Of a stretch of 64,000 nucleotides of DNA, positions 38,601 to 47,826 are shown piece after piece; position 1 is the first letter of the stretch; the number at the start of each line of letters is the position of its first letter. A program made the translations under genes and the position numbers. Origin of the DNA: Bacillota bacterium (GTDB lineage Bacteria > Bacillota > Clostridia > Acetivibrionales > JANLFN01); contig JAEWTV010000112.1 in the NCBI GenBank assembly GCA_023397675.1, forward strand, positions 62,001 through 126,000, given 5' to 3'. The notes beneath the pieces are model-generated. The model searched no databases and was not told where the DNA came from. It worked only from the letters and a program-made list of their open reading frames with translations.

Positions 38601-39665
38601 AGAATGTCCGCTGTCCTTGCTTAATACCACAGTCTTACCGGCTGCCGGAGTCCCATCGTTATACTTCAGGGTTACTGTAATTGTTGATTTATCGCTGCCA
38701 TTGGATAAAACATTTGTCTTATCGACTGTAACAGAACACTTATCGACATCTGGCGGAATAAAAGTTACAGAGGCGGTCTGAGCTAAAGGTACATTAATTG
38801 CTGTAGCTGTTACCGTATAGATTACTGTCTCAGGTTTGGTATCGGAAACTGTAAATGTAGCTACTCCGCTGCTGTCTGTGGTAACCTGTGCCTGACTTCC
38901 TGAAGTACCGCCATTAATAGCTGAATACTGAGATGAAGGCATAAGCTTTAACGGTACGTCGCTCATCGGATCTTCTTTATAGTCCTTGAGAGTTACTGTT
39001 ATAGTTGAAGAAACGCCGGTGTTAACACTGGTTTCGCTTACTACTACATTGGATTTCTCTGAGTTAACATGGGTCACAGCACCTCCGTAAACCTCGATAT
39101 TGGGATCGATATACAAGGCGGGACGGACACCCCTTTGATAATCTGGTTCTACGTTTCCCAAGTAGGCGCTGGTACCGCAACTTACGAAATAAACCCATTT
39201 ATTAGCACAAGGAGTAAGTGTCCAGTAATTTTGTAGCTGACCTTCAAGAAAGCCTCCTAAAGATTCACTATAGTCCACAAAATAAGCCTGCCATTCACCG
39301 GCACTGATTAAACCAACGTAATCCTCAACTGTACCCCAATTGTGCTTTTGGATCAATGCCCGGTCTCCGGACGGCAAGCTGTTATAAAAATTATTGTTCA
39401 AAACAGATTCAATAATTGAACCTTTAAAAGCAGTAGTGCTCCCAAAGCCACAAGGGCCGCCATATAAACCTTCCATCAATAGGTACCCTGTACTAGGGTT
39501 GAGCACAATCCAGCTATGGCCGGCAAAAGATACTTTATCTCCTCCATGCATGGATTTTATATCTGTTGCCTGCGCCTTGGTCTGAATAGTCTGAACCATC
39601 ATGGCTGCTGCCAGTAAAATCACACAAAGTAAAATTTGCAGCGACCTCTTAATTTCCTTTTTCAC
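35682..39665 (-). CDS. Large S-layer-anchored surface protein with beta-helix and Ig-like domains
   Basis: 1,327 residues, GTG at 39665 after AAAGGGG. Domains in order: signal peptide (1-33); a DUF6273-like domain (about 40-200, GGLWxx-type YWTLTPC and RGVRPALYIDP); and two invasin-type Ig domains (about 210-405) with DSSGVATFTV and DSSGTATFNV. Then a right-handed beta-helix (about 415-740) of Gly/Asn/Ser repeats such as GGAIFLNSG and INSSTF, and two near-identical bacterial Ig domains in tandem (about 745-900, KLSYTVGDSLDISGM). An Asn-run and Thr-rich linker leads to a beta-rich module and three C-terminal SLH repeats (FKDVPADAWYAKAV, FTDAGSTYYTGYL, FSDAGLVAPWARDAM) that bind cell-wall polymer. 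Likely an adhesin or carbohydrate-interacting surface protein. Single-gene transcript. Confidence 0.9.
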   Translation of the reverse strand: MKKEIKRSLQILLCVILLAAAMMVQTIQTKAQATDIKSMHGGDKVSFAGHSWIVLNPSTGYLLMEGLYGGPCGFGSTTAFKGSIIESVLNNNFYNSLPSGDRALIQKHNWGTVEDYVGLISAGEWQAYFVDYSESLGGFLEGQLQNYWTLTPCANKWVYFVSCGTSAYLGNVEPDYQRGVRPALYIDPNIEVYGGAVTHVNSEKSNVVVSETSVNTGVSSTITVTLKDYKEDPMSDVPLKLMPSSQYSAINGGTSGSQAQVTTDSSGVATFTVSDTKPETVIYTVTATAINVPLAQTASVTFIPPDVDKCSVTVDKTNVLSNGSDKSTITVTLKYNDGTPAAGKTVVLSKDSGHSNITAVNGGITDSSGTATFNVTDAYAETVVYTATDTTDNMTVSNVSVIFDSYNWIVDSLSDDGSLGTLRYAIQNAPSGTNITFKKGLDGIIVLNSALPPINKNLDIDGSGSSVTISGNNLYGVLEVDSGSVFIKGITVSDGSVIGAIDGKGGGLLVKNGTVFIDNVTFKNNKTTGCKAGVLRYDGESGKAYGGAIYVEAGSLVIANSLFESNSSTGGEGASTGFRNVDGGNGQGGAIFLNSGKLTINSSTFKSNSSIGGKGGTDMFSGAIGGSGEGGAIFLNSGSLIINNSTFNGNSSTGGTGGTGDFRGGNGGNGEGGAIYNQNGSFTIRDSSFSGNNAVGGAGSTGEFPSNNGTNGSYHGTDFYNKSGTVTLINVTFSPGNNSYYNEVLTIERIIITTPATKLSYIVGDSLDINGMVVTEIYSDGTTKDKAVTEADISGFDSSVPAASQTLTVTVSGKTTTYTIEIKAALQSIAITKPATKLSYTVGDSLDISGMEVTGTYSDSTTKVETITKTDISGFNTSAPAASQTLTVTVGGKTTTYTIEIKAAVNNNNNNNNKPVDNQTTKPETTPTTTETHNVSTATTKAEATVDNTGKATAAVTHTQVNDAVSKAAEEAVKQGNGTKAVVEIKVEAASDVKTVETDLPKTAVDAVADSNTAALTVSTPVAAITFSDKAIDTISGQAAADVKITATKVDAGTLSEVAKQAIGDKPVYNFSVTSGSKTISQFGGNVTVAVPYTLKPGEDANAIVIYYINAEGKPEMVTNCHYDQATGKVTFSTNHFSQYAVGYNKVSFKDVPADAWYAKAVGFISARNISGGTGSGSYNPAAKLTRGEFLVMLMRAYGIKPDESSKDNFTDAGSTYYTGYLAAAKRLGITGGVGNNKFAPDKEITRQEMFTLLYNALKVIGELPKGTSGKQLSAFSDAGLVAPWARDAMTLFVQTGTISGSGGKLYCESTTTRAEIAQVLYNLLTK
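36957..37415 (-). repeat. Tandem duplicated Ig-domain coding units
   Basis: Two head-to-tail units of about 236 bp each, encoding the two near-identical Ig domains of the S-layer protein. The phrases TATCGTGTAAGTCGTTGTCT and TATGTCAAGGCTATCGCCTA occur once per unit. Recent internal duplication or gene conversion. Confidence 0.8.
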
Positions 39666-40148
39666 TCTGATTACCCCTTTCATATATGCTCAAAACTGTA
39701 AAAGTTGACAAAATAATTGTGCTTTTGCACATATTATATAACATTTTACTGAACCACCACTGAACAAACAGTGACAACGGGATGAAGTTGTTGACATACT
39801 GTGGTTTGGAATTTACTTCTTAAGCTGGAACACTGTTAGATATGATGTTAATCGGTGCTACATATAGGTGTAAAAAATTTTTTGACACTTTAATATTATG
39901 TTAAATTTCTTCAAAAAAAGTATTCTTATACAAACATAATATTTCATTTTTCTTGGAAAAACAAGTTTATTTATAATGACTTTTATTATTAAAAAAGCAC
40001 CTCACAATAAACCACATTATTTCAATTTTTCCTGAAAAATTACCTAGATATATATTTTTGTACATTAAAGACTTTACACAATTTCGTATCTCAGGAATAT
40101 CAAAAAGGCACGCATAATTTATTTATATGTGCACATTAGCATAAAAAA
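39666..40148. other. Non-coding, AT-rich
   Basis: About 480 bases between the S-layer gene start and the cupin terminator. It is strongly AT-rich with several homopolymer runs. It must hold the promoter of the S-layer gene; I see no gene or clear structured RNA. Confidence 0.45.
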
Positions 40149-40178
40149 AGTGCACCTCAATGTTATTTGGGTGCACTT
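40149..40178 (-). terminator. Terminator after the cupin gene
   Basis: AAGTGCACC and GGTGCACTT with an 11-nt loop, and an A-run on the plus strand that becomes the T-run of the minus transcript. Confidence 0.85.
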
Positions 40179-40240
40179 CACAAGGTGATAATTTTTATAT
40201 ATGTAAGAAACCGAATGTAAATATATAAAATGGATACAGC

Positions 40241-40585
40241 TTACTCTGTTTTTATTCTCTTACCTCCAAAGGCATGTATGGTTCGTGTCCCTGCTATGCA
40301 TCTTCCCCACTGAAGAGTTCCTGCCGGAACAAACAATTCGTCACCGGGATTGAGGACTATTTCCTTATCTTCAAAGCAGGCAATATACTGACCTGACACT
40401 ACGACAGTGTACTCGTCAAAATCATGCTTGTGTTTTTTTGACTCTCTGTCGGAATTGCAGGTCCAGAAAGCCATCTGTCCGCCTCCCGGTCCCTCATAAT
40501 AATACCCTTCAATATCCTCTGTGTTCTGAGCGCTGCCGGGTACACGGTTCTTTGTGTTTTTCATGAATTCGGGAAAATCTCTCAT
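40241..40585 (-). CDS. Cupin domain protein
   Basis: 114 residues, ATG at 40585 nine bases after GGAGG (a GTG one codon before is possible). A single cupin barrel is visible: motif 1 as HKHDFDEYTVVVSGQY, with two His and a Glu for metal binding, and motif 2 as PGDELFVPAGTLQWGRCIAG, where the usual His is replaced by Gln/Trp. Small cupins of this kind act as isomerases, epimerases or sensors; the substrate is unknown. Single gene. Confidence 0.85.
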   Translation of the reverse strand: MRDFPEFMKNTKNRVPGSAQNTEDIEGYYYEGPGGGQMAFWTCNSDRESKKHKHDFDEYTVVVSGQYIACFEDKEIVLNPGDELFVPAGTLQWGRCIAGTRTIHAFGGKRIKTE

Positions 40586-40638
40586 CACTGCTTACCTCCT
40601 CTACATCCCAATATTATTTTTTAACAAATTCATTATTT

Positions 40639-41316
40639 TTATCTTACTGCTGTCATATATCGATTATACAAATCACTGCATTCCGCCATACATTCTAAAT
40701 ATAGCTTCCTTATTTTATCATCAGGGGAAATTTCTAAATAGGATTCCTTTTCCAGAATTTCAATTAAGGGCTTCATTTCATAATAATACCTATAATCTCC
40801 ATCTTTTCTTAACAACTCCAGATACTGCGCTAACATTTGAATATAGCTTTGCCCGCCTGCTCTAAACTCACACAATTTTATCAAGTCATCATAAAATGTT
40901 ATAACATCATTTGAGAAAGACCTGCCATGTTCTTCTCTATTTTCTAGCCAATAGTAATGTCCAAAAGGTGTATCCCATAACATACCCTTTATATCAGATG
41001 CTCTTTGAATCATACAATGATACCACTTATCAGTTTCTAAAAGCTTTTTAACATCAAGAACTTTATATTCAATTGAAAATGTCTTAAATTTGCTATTGGC
41101 AATATGATTAAATATATTTGCATTGTTCTCTTTATCTATTAAGTTGGTAATGGAACACCAACATATATAATTGGGATCTAAACTACCTATAATGCATAAC
41201 TTTTCTTTGCTAATATATAATTCAATATATGTTTCCTTACCAGTCAAATCATAACTTGGTTTTACTTTATTGCTTTCATTTATTAAGTTAAACCTTTTTA
41301 CATTATTTAAAAGCAT
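40639..41316 (-). CDS. Hypothetical protein
   Basis: 225 residues, soluble, no signal peptide or membrane segment. The N-terminal half looks beta-rich (SYDLTGKETYIELYISKEKLCIIGSLD). The C-terminal half is helical with many Tyr/Leu/Glu (IQMLAQYLELLRKDGDYRYYYEMKPLIEILEKES), ending in a Cys-containing helix. I do not recognise the family. It lies 50 bp before the cupin gene, so the two could be co-transcribed. Confidence 0.7.
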   Translation of the reverse strand: MLLNNVKRFNLINESNKVKPSYDLTGKETYIELYISKEKLCIIGSLDPNYICWCSITNLIDKENNANIFNHIANSKFKTFSIEYKVLDVKKLLETDKWYHCMIQRASDIKGMLWDTPFGHYYWLENREEHGRSFSNDVITFYDDLIKLCEFRAGGQSYIQMLAQYLELLRKDGDYRYYYEMKPLIEILEKESYLEISPDDKIRKLYLECMAECSDLYNRYMTAVR

Positions 41317-41467
41317 TTATAATCCTCCCCTCTTAAAATACTTTATTCAGAACTTATCATACAATTGAGTACAATGGCAATCATTGTACCAATGAGGACG
41401 TTTTGATTTTCTTAAACCCTTAAAATACTCCTTGGAGGTTATTAATGATAGTGCCTCATTCTCTATT

Positions 41468-42910
41468 CTATTTTACCGAATACTCCTGTAGTAACCTTTC
41501 CTTCATCTCCCACAATGGCTTTGACAAATCAACATAGTATTTATGAGGATTTTCAAATCTTTTTACTTCATCCCACAAGGTATCAATTTGCTCTTTACAG
41601 TAGCCTTTTATTTCGCTTAACTTCGGATTTTCATATACACAGGCTCCCTTATCAAAAATCCTGACTAAAAGCTTATTTGCAGAAAAGTTGGTTATAGTCT
41701 TTCTTTTCCATGTGTATTCAGGATCAAACAGTTCATAAGGCTTGCTTTCATCTATAACCTCATCATTAGTCGTAAGTACGTCTGCAATTGCTTTTCCGCT
41801 CGCCTTGTCAAAAAGCCTCCAAGCCTGTTTAAATCCCGGATTGGTTATTTTCCCTACATTTTCACTAAGCTTTATTTTAGGAATCATTTCACCATTTTCT
41901 TCAATTGCCACCAGCTTGTAAACCCCGCCAAATACCGGCTCTGATTTAGAAGTGATTAAGCGTTCCCCAACACCAAATAAATCTACCTGTGCACCTTGTA
42001 CAAGTATATCCCTTATAATAAATTCATCCAGTGAGTTTGATGCAACTATTCCACAGTCATTGAACCCTGCTTCATCCAGCATTCTTCTCGCTTCCTTCGA
42101 AAGATACGTAATATCACCGCTATCAATCCTTATTCCTTTAGGTCTGAACCCTCTCGGAACCACTTCCTCGTTAAATATTTTTATTGCATTAGGTACACCG
42201 GATTTTAATACACTGTAAGTATCTACAAGAAGCGTACAACTATCGGGATATGTTCTTGCATAAGCACGGAAAGACTCCAATTCGGTTGGGAACATCTGAA
42301 TCCAGCTATGTGCCATTGTACCTATAGCCGGAATGTCATATTCCCTCTCTGCGATTGTGCATGCAGTACCAACACACCCACCTATGAATGCAGCTCTTGC
42401 GCCATAAATAGCTCCATCATAACCCTGTGCCCTTCTTGAACCGAACTCCATAACGCCTCTTCCCTGTGCAGCCCTGACAATACGGTTTGCTTTTGTGGCT
42501 ATTAGACTTTGATGATTTATTGTTAATAGGATCATTGTTTCAATAAACTGAGCTTCAATTACAGGTCCTCTAACCGTTACAACAGGTTCATTCGGAAATA
42601 TCGGAGTGCCTTCAGGTATAGCCCACACATCACAGCTGAACTTAAAAGTTTTAAGATATTGCAAAAATTCTTCACTGAATTGCTTTTTACTTCTTAGGTA
42701 CTCTATATCTTTATCCTCAAACCTAAGGTTTTTAAGATACTGTATAAGCTGCTCAACTCCAGCCATTATTGCATAGCCGCCATTATCCGGAACCTTTCTG
42801 AAAAACATATCAAAATAGGCTTGTTTATCTTTCAGGTTATTCTGCAAATATCCATTTGCCATAGTTAATTCATAAAAATCAGTCAACATAGTTAGGTTCA
42901 TTTTATCCAT
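41468..42910 (-). CDS. pncB: Nicotinate phosphoribosyltransferase
   Basis: 480 residues, ATG at 42910 after GGAGG. Converts nicotinate and PRPP to nicotinate mononucleotide, the committed step of the NAD salvage (Preiss-Handler) path. Family features: LTDFYELTMANGYL at the start, FMGSRRAQG-type EFGSRRAQGYDGAIYGARAAF, GTMAHSWIQMFPTE with the phosphorylated-type His, LLVDTYSVLKSGVPNAIK and RIDSGDITYLSKEARRMLDE. Length is that of the long Firmicute form. It follows a nicotinamidase-like gene 90 bp upstream; the pair makes a salvage module (nicotinamide to nicotinate to NaMN). Confidence 0.94.
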   Translation of the reverse strand: MDKMNLTMLTDFYELTMANGYLQNNLKDKQAYFDMFFRKVPDNGGYAIMAGVEQLIQYLKNLRFEDKDIEYLRSKKQFSEEFLQYLKTFKFSCDVWAIPEGTPIFPNEPVVTVRGPVIEAQFIETMILLTINHQSLIATKANRIVRAAQGRGVMEFGSRRAQGYDGAIYGARAAFIGGCVGTACTIAEREYDIPAIGTMAHSWIQMFPTELESFRAYARTYPDSCTLLVDTYSVLKSGVPNAIKIFNEEVVPRGFRPKGIRIDSGDITYLSKEARRMLDEAGFNDCGIVASNSLDEFIIRDILVQGAQVDLFGVGERLITSKSEPVFGGVYKLVAIEENGEMIPKIKLSENVGKITNPGFKQAWRLFDKASGKAIADVLTTNDEVIDESKPYELFDPEYTWKRKTITNFSANKLLVRIFDKGACVYENPKLSEIKGYCKEQIDTLWDEVKRFENPHKYYVDLSKPLWEMKERLLQEYSVK

Positions 42911-43000
42911 TTCAAACCTCCATGTCCCCAATGTGCAGGAGTTTATTTTTTATAAATGAGCAGCGCAGGAGAGAAATCTGACGCTGCAGAGCGACGCTTA

Positions 43001-43669
43001 TCATGCGTTCTGAACAACTTCTACTCCATTAATTATCATATTGTACAGTGCCATTACATTCATTAAATCACCATTATGTATACCTAAATCATAAGTTTCA
43101 ACTACATTTATGGGTACAATAACTCTTGCATTTTTATTTTGCATGTTGAACCAGGTTTTTAGCGTTATTGCAAATTGCTGTACACAGATGTCGGTACAGT
43201 CGCCGGTAATTATAAAGGTATTTATATGCTCGTTTTCTTTAAGCCATTTTTGAAATTCTTCTTCAATAAAACCATTTGTAGAGTTTTTAGGAATAAGAGT
43301 ATAGCCTCCTATTTCTATAAGTTCATCAACAATTTTACCTTCACTGGTTCCTACCATACAATGTTCAGGATACGAATTGAATTCCGGCGAAGCCTTTGTG
43401 TGGCAGTCTGCGAATGTAAGCTTTGTAATGTGCAATTGGTCGCAGCGCCTTGATAATTCTGCTATTTCAGGTATCAAGCTTTCCACTCTTGGACTCATTA
43501 ATGCCCCTTCTCTGGCAAAACCGTTTACCATATCAACTATTACAAGTGCTGTTTGCTTCCCATTCAAATCTTTCAATTGGATAGCGGGAAGCCTTGTTAG
43601 CATATCAAATATCTCTTCAAGTGTTTCAACACTTCTTTTCAAAAACCCGTTTTTATCAGACATTACCAT
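43001..43669 (-). CDS. Isochorismatase-family cysteine hydrolase, probable nicotinamidase
   Basis: 222 residues, ATG seven bases after AAAGGGG. The isochorismatase fold shows ALVIVDMVNGFAREGAL with the catalytic Asp, a central Lys in LIPKNSTNGF and the nucleophilic Cys in ITGDCTDICVQQFA. Nicotinamidase is the natural role next to pncB, but the family includes other amidases, and the metal-site residues cannot all be located by eye. It is the first gene of the NAD salvage pair. Confidence 0.85.
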   Translation of the reverse strand: MVMSDKNGFLKRSVETLEEIFDMLTRLPAIQLKDLNGKQTALVIVDMVNGFAREGALMSPRVESLIPEIAELSRRCDQLHITKLTFADCHTKASPEFNSYPEHCMVGTSEGKIVDELIEIGGYTLIPKNSTNGFIEEEFQKWLKENEHINTFIITGDCTDICVQQFAITLKTWFNMQNKNARVIVPINVVETYDLGIHNGDLMNVMALYNMIINGVEVVQNA

Positions 43670-43839
43670 ACGGTTTCCCCTTTCAAAACATGTTACATAT
43701 AAAGCATATCACACATTCGGCCAGTTTAGGTTAAATCTGAATAGCTTGCTGGATTATTTTCTCCAAGGGGATAAAATCAGGAAAAGGTTAATCTAATTAT
43801 GAAAAAAGATAAGTATAGATAGGGTGTATTTTATCTGAC

Positions 43840-44424
43840 CTAATCATTCAGGCCCTTTCCATTAAGGATTTGCTGAATACATTTTTCAATCCTTGACTCC
43901 CGGGTTTTGGATTGTTTAGGCTGAGAAAAATGAAGAATATATGCCCTTTGCCGACCTGGCGTTAATTTTTCGAAAGCAGCCTTCAAATCAGGATTTTCAT
44001 TAAACTTGTTTTGTAATTCTTCAGGGATGGATTCCATACTCTTTTTAAAATCCACCTGCAAGCCGGCTTTTTCTATTTCAATTGCTTCATAAATATAGTC
44101 TTTCAAGACAGCTTCCATCTCAACTATTTCCTTAACATCAGTAAATCGCACCTGACGAGCTGCCTGCACATTCTCGGTCTGTTGGGTAAGGATTCCCCTG
44201 GGGTCCTTTAATAACGCACCTTTAAAAAACAGCACCGCACAATATTCTTTGAATCCGTGTATTAAAGCGATGTTGTCTGTACCTAGTGTGTAGCAGGGTT
44301 TACCCCACTTGAATTCCTCGTTCAGTTCACAGTCAAGAAGGATTATTCTCAGTTTTTCCATTTCCTGCTGCCACTTTTTAAGTTTGCTCAGGTATTCATC
44401 AACCTTGGGATTCATATTTGCCAT
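43840..44424 (-). CDS. YdeI/OmpD-associated family (DUF1801) protein
   Basis: 194 residues, ATG at 44424 behind GAGGTG. A DUF1801 fold in the N-terminal half (MNPKVDEYLSKLKKWQQEME, EEFKWGKPCYTLGTDNIALI, AVLFFKGALLKDP) is followed by the C-terminal helical segment of the YdeI type (IPEELQNKFNENPDLKAAFEKLTPGRQRAYILHFSQ). Related proteins are linked to envelope stress or antimicrobial-peptide tolerance in Bacillus, but the mechanism is unknown. Single gene. Confidence 0.87.
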   Translation of the reverse strand: MANMNPKVDEYLSKLKKWQQEMEKLRIILLDCELNEEFKWGKPCYTLGTDNIALIHGFKEYCAVLFFKGALLKDPRGILTQQTENVQAARQVRFTDVKEIVEMEAVLKDYIYEAIEIEKAGLQVDFKKSMESIPEELQNKFNENPDLKAAFEKLTPGRQRAYILHFSQPKQSKTRESRIEKCIQQILNGKGLND

Positions 44425-44597
44425 TAGCTGCACCTCAATAAAATTTTCTTAGGATTAGTATTAGACAAAAGAAGTGTAAATAATTCTGTTTTATAGGAAA
44501 ATCAGAGGGAAGGTTCTGCTGATTGCGTCTAAGAACTTACCAATGCTATCAACAGTTTAGTCAGATTCAGTTAAGTTTTAAATTTCCGCAGGATGTT

Positions 44598-45725
44598 TTA
44601 TTCACTCTTCGCTTTATGTTTGCCCTTGTGCTTTAAAAGGAAGATAATCACACCGCCAACTACCAGTATGCCCAAAATTGCGATCCCCAAAATGAGTGAC
44701 GAATCGTTCCCGGTAGTATTTTTATACAACTCATTTTTATTATTTAAATTCGTTTTTGTTTGTTCTGGTTGCGTTTTATTTTTAACTTCTGAATTAGCTA
44801 TACTTTCTTCAGATACTTCACCAATTCTTGTACTGTCAACCCCCAGGTTGAATGATTTATCCTCAAATTTCTCATAGTATAGCTCTTCTATTTTATAGTT
44901 TTCTTTTTCACCATGCTTAAGCTTTACCAGTTCTTCAGCAAGATTAATGCTTGCAACCCTGTTGAAATCTGCTTTGTTAAATACATATACCAGTTTGTTA
45001 CTCAAGTCGTAAATATTTGAGTATTTTGTCCCTCCATCACCCCAATCCTGCTTTACTTTTGAAAGGACATCCTTAAAGTTCGCAAGCGAGATATTATCAA
45101 AACCTTTTAGCATTGCTTCAGCTGTCTCATACCTATTGCACGGATAACCCCCTAATTCAGGATTGGAAATGAAAAAATTTGTTACAACCTGATAATCCTT
45201 CTCTTTCGGTATTATTCTCATCTCACCCTGAACCCATTCGACAATTGCTGATTTACCTGTTGCATCTGCCAACAATAAATGGTCTCCAAAGCTCTTAGGG
45301 ATATTGTATTTTTTGAGAAAAACAACTGCTTCATCTACATTTGAACATTTGGAAAGAACCTCTTCTCCAAAATTCATACCCAGGGTTTGCATGCCTTTGG
45401 AATAAGGCACATTTGTTGAAGGGCAAGCAGCTCCATCATAAAACAACCCCTTTTCGTTCATACCTCCCTGAACATACGTTGAATTGGAGAAAAGCACCAC
45501 TCCGTATGAATCTTTATCAGCTGCTTTAACTGTCATGCTGGAATTAACGCGATAAAGATAATCCTCATTGTTTCCGACTAATACCTTTCCACCCTGTACT
45601 TTTGTAAATATAGTACATGCATAGGTGTAAAAGTTTGTTGTAAAGAACATAACAACTATTACCAATAGTAATGCGAATATCTTGATGTGCACTTTTTCTT
45701 TAACTCTATCATTTTTACAAGTCAT
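44598..45725 (-). CDS. Membrane-anchored linear amide C-N hydrolase (Ntn type)
   Basis: 375 residues. An N-terminal signal sequence (about 13-36) ends YTYA, so cleavage would expose Cys37 (CTIFTKVQGGKVLVGNNEDY) as the N-terminal nucleophile, as in choloylglycine-hydrolase and isopenicillin-acyltransferase relatives. Further conserved parts are GMNEKGLFYDGAA, ADATGKSAIVEW and VVTNFF. The hydrolase ends near residue 290; a charged, Asn/Lys/Thr-rich spacer and a C-terminal membrane helix (SLILGIAILGILVVGGVIIFLL) with a basic tail follow, anchoring it facing out. The amide substrate is unknown. Single gene. Confidence 0.88.
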   Translation of the reverse strand: MTCKNDRVKEKVHIKIFALLLVIVVMFFTTNFYTYACTIFTKVQGGKVLVGNNEDYLYRVNSSMTVKAADKDSYGVVLFSNSTYVQGGMNEKGLFYDGAACPSTNVPYSKGMQTLGMNFGEEVLSKCSNVDEAVVFLKKYNIPKSFGDHLLLADATGKSAIVEWVQGEMRIIPKEKDYQVVTNFFISNPELGGYPCNRYETAEAMLKGFDNISLANFKDVLSKVKQDWGDGGTKYSNIYDLSNKLVYVFNKADFNRVASINLAEELVKLKHGEKENYKIEELYYEKFEDKSFNLGVDSTRIGEVSEESIANSEVKNKTQPEQTKTNLNNKNELYKNTTGNDSSLILGIAILGILVVGGVIIFLLKHKGKHKAKSE

Positions 45726-46007
45726 ATAAACATATCCTTTATTAAAAATTAGGGGTAAGGTTCTGAAATTTACGTCTTATATCCGGTGCATAAACTAATT
45801 ACTGCCACTCTTGGTATTGGCAACACCTGCCATTTTTTAATCTTATCATATAGAAAAAATGTAATCAACAGAACGGTTACCTTGATCTCCGAGATCCTAC
45901 ACGGTACGTCTTTAAATAATCTCCCCGAAATATAACAACCCTGCTGTCAAGGCACATTCTGCATACTGAGACATATTATATTATGTAATCTATTTAAGGA
46001 GTATCAT

Positions 46008-47606
46008 ATGTATAATAAATTTCTATACCCTTATTACATTAATACACCAATGAATAAACCATACAATACATATAATAATCAAATAATGAATCAATATAGC
46101 TATTTATCAGGTACACCAAGTTATAACTCCTATTATGACAGTAATCAGACCGTACAAAATTTTAAATCAATAATGGAGAATCAGGGCTTTATTGTTCAGG
46201 AAGGTACGTTAAGATATATAGATATATTAAAACTGTGCAGCGAAGGCATAATTGGCAATTGTTTGGCAAATAACGTAGGTGCTCCCTACGCAGCCTGCTT
46301 GCTTCCGCCGGCTCCCAACCAGAATCCTTCCAGAGGGCAGCAGCCTCCAATAGGATATAACCCTGACAATCCTGGTAATTATCCTGCTAACCCAAAGTAT
46401 ATCCCCGGAATAAACTCAAAACTAAGACCAGACGAGGCAGTGGTATTAATCGGAATAACACCTCCTCCTGCATTGTATTATTGCTTCCGGAGTTATGTCG
46501 GGTTTATTGAAAATAAACCGGGAAAAGATTACAGCGGATATATAACGACCGGTGATGATAATACCGGTTTTTATCATATGATCTTTGCCAGTCTGGGTGA
46601 TCAGCTAAATAATTATAATATACGGACTCTAAATACCCAAAGCGGAGGGTCTGGAGGACCTTTTAACAGTCCCACAATAATCATTAGTACTGCTGACAGA
46701 AATATTAGCACTCGACTCCGTAATGCTTTAGGTACTGCTGGTTACAGTCAGAACATAATGAATGATGACAATATACCTATAGAACTGGTTAATATGGGAC
46801 TTGAAAAGGGTAAAGATAATTTTATGTTTATAATGAGGTTCGTTTTATGGGCGGATAAAAATATAGGTGATCAATATATTAATAATATTGATAAATATAT
46901 TAAGGTATTCCGCATCACTCCTAAAACCCCTCTTTCCAACCCAGCCCCCTGGCCGGTACCAACACTTAAAATCAGGGAAACAGGAATTACCGAATATCAG
47001 GTTGTCCCCAACGCCAGACGTGATATGGATTATCTGCGAAACCAAATAATTAAAAAATATGGAAGTCCAGAGTATGATCATGTAGACCTGGATATGAATA
47101 TCGCTATTCCTGATAATTACAATGCTATACTTAGGGATTATAATGTTTATGGGGATGACAGAGATGGCGTGTATTTTAAAACACAAGATTTCCAATTAAC
47201 AAGCGATGAAGACTTTGTCATGGTATATGGCATCAACCATGAACGAACCGGGAAAGCGATATATTCCAATGCAAGCTTTTATGGAGCAGAGTATTATAAT
47301 GGAGTCCTTGGAGTTTTCAGTACAGTTCAGTTTCCAGATACCGCCACGCCATATTTTCCTCAAGGGTATGAAAACGCCGGGTTTTATTATGTCTATAAAA
47401 TGGCAAGAAAAGCTGATGGAGACAATGTTGCTGTTATACCCTATAGCACAGGAAACCCTCTTGGTAAGGCGTTTGGAGTTGACAATAACAAGGATGCTCG
47501 TATAGTCTTCAGAGTTTATTTGGATAAAACAGCTATGGTAGGCCCATATATTTTTGATGTCATTTGGAATCAAGCTATATTATTTAGGAAGAAGAAAAGG
47601 GTTTGA
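46008..47606 (+). CDS. Orphan 532-residue protein with Tyr/Asn-rich N-terminus
   Basis: Plus-strand gene starting ATG at 46008 after AAGGAG. The first 50 residues are rich in Tyr, Asn, Gln and Pro (e.g. YPYYINTPMNKPYNTYNN), as in some spore-coat or sticky surface proteins. A Pro/Asn-rich insertion lies near residue 100, then a mixed alpha/beta body with many aromatic residues and repeated phrases such as YDHVDLDMNIAIPDNYN and DGVYFKTQDFQL. No signal peptide or membrane segment. I recognise no family. It carries its own terminator. Confidence 0.72.
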   Translation: MYNKFLYPYYINTPMNKPYNTYNNQIMNQYSYLSGTPSYNSYYDSNQTVQNFKSIMENQGFIVQEGTLRYIDILKLCSEGIIGNCLANNVGAPYAACLLPPAPNQNPSRGQQPPIGYNPDNPGNYPANPKYIPGINSKLRPDEAVVLIGITPPPALYYCFRSYVGFIENKPGKDYSGYITTGDDNTGFYHMIFASLGDQLNNYNIRTLNTQSGGSGGPFNSPTIIISTADRNISTRLRNALGTAGYSQNIMNDDNIPIELVNMGLEKGKDNFMFIMRFVLWADKNIGDQYINNIDKYIKVFRITPKTPLSNPAPWPVPTLKIRETGITEYQVVPNARRDMDYLRNQIIKKYGSPEYDHVDLDMNIAIPDNYNAILRDYNVYGDDRDGVYFKTQDFQLTSDEDFVMVYGINHERTGKAIYSNASFYGAEYYNGVLGVFSTVQFPDTATPYFPQGYENAGFYYVYKMARKADGDNVAVIPYSTGNPLGKAFGVDNNKDARIVFRVYLDKTAMVGPYIFDVIWNQAILFRKKKRV

Positions 47607-47617
47607 GGAAAATTGAA

Positions 47618-47646
47618 AAAACAGCACTGAAAGCCAGTGCTGTTTT
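47618..47646 (+). terminator. Terminator of the orphan gene
   Basis: AAAACAGCACTG and CAGTGCTGTTTT, 12 bp perfect with a 5-nt loop, followed by AATTTTT. Confidence 0.92.
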
Positions 47647-47826
47647 AATTTTTACCTGAGATATCTACAGAATGTGCCTTTAAAATCAATTTCTTCGAAT
47701 AACTTTTTCTTTCCAGTTTAATTATATCATATATAAAAGTTTAGATGCAGACTGTTTATTTTTCTACTAAGCCACTAAAATATGATTAATATGATCTGCA
47801 GATAAATATAAAAGGAGTGTATCAGC

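Noticed and set aside
43670..43839. Possible NAD- or niacin-responsive riboswitch upstream of the nicotinate salvage genes
   Set aside because: No hairpin architecture resembling known NAD riboswitches could be seen in this short AT-rich leader.
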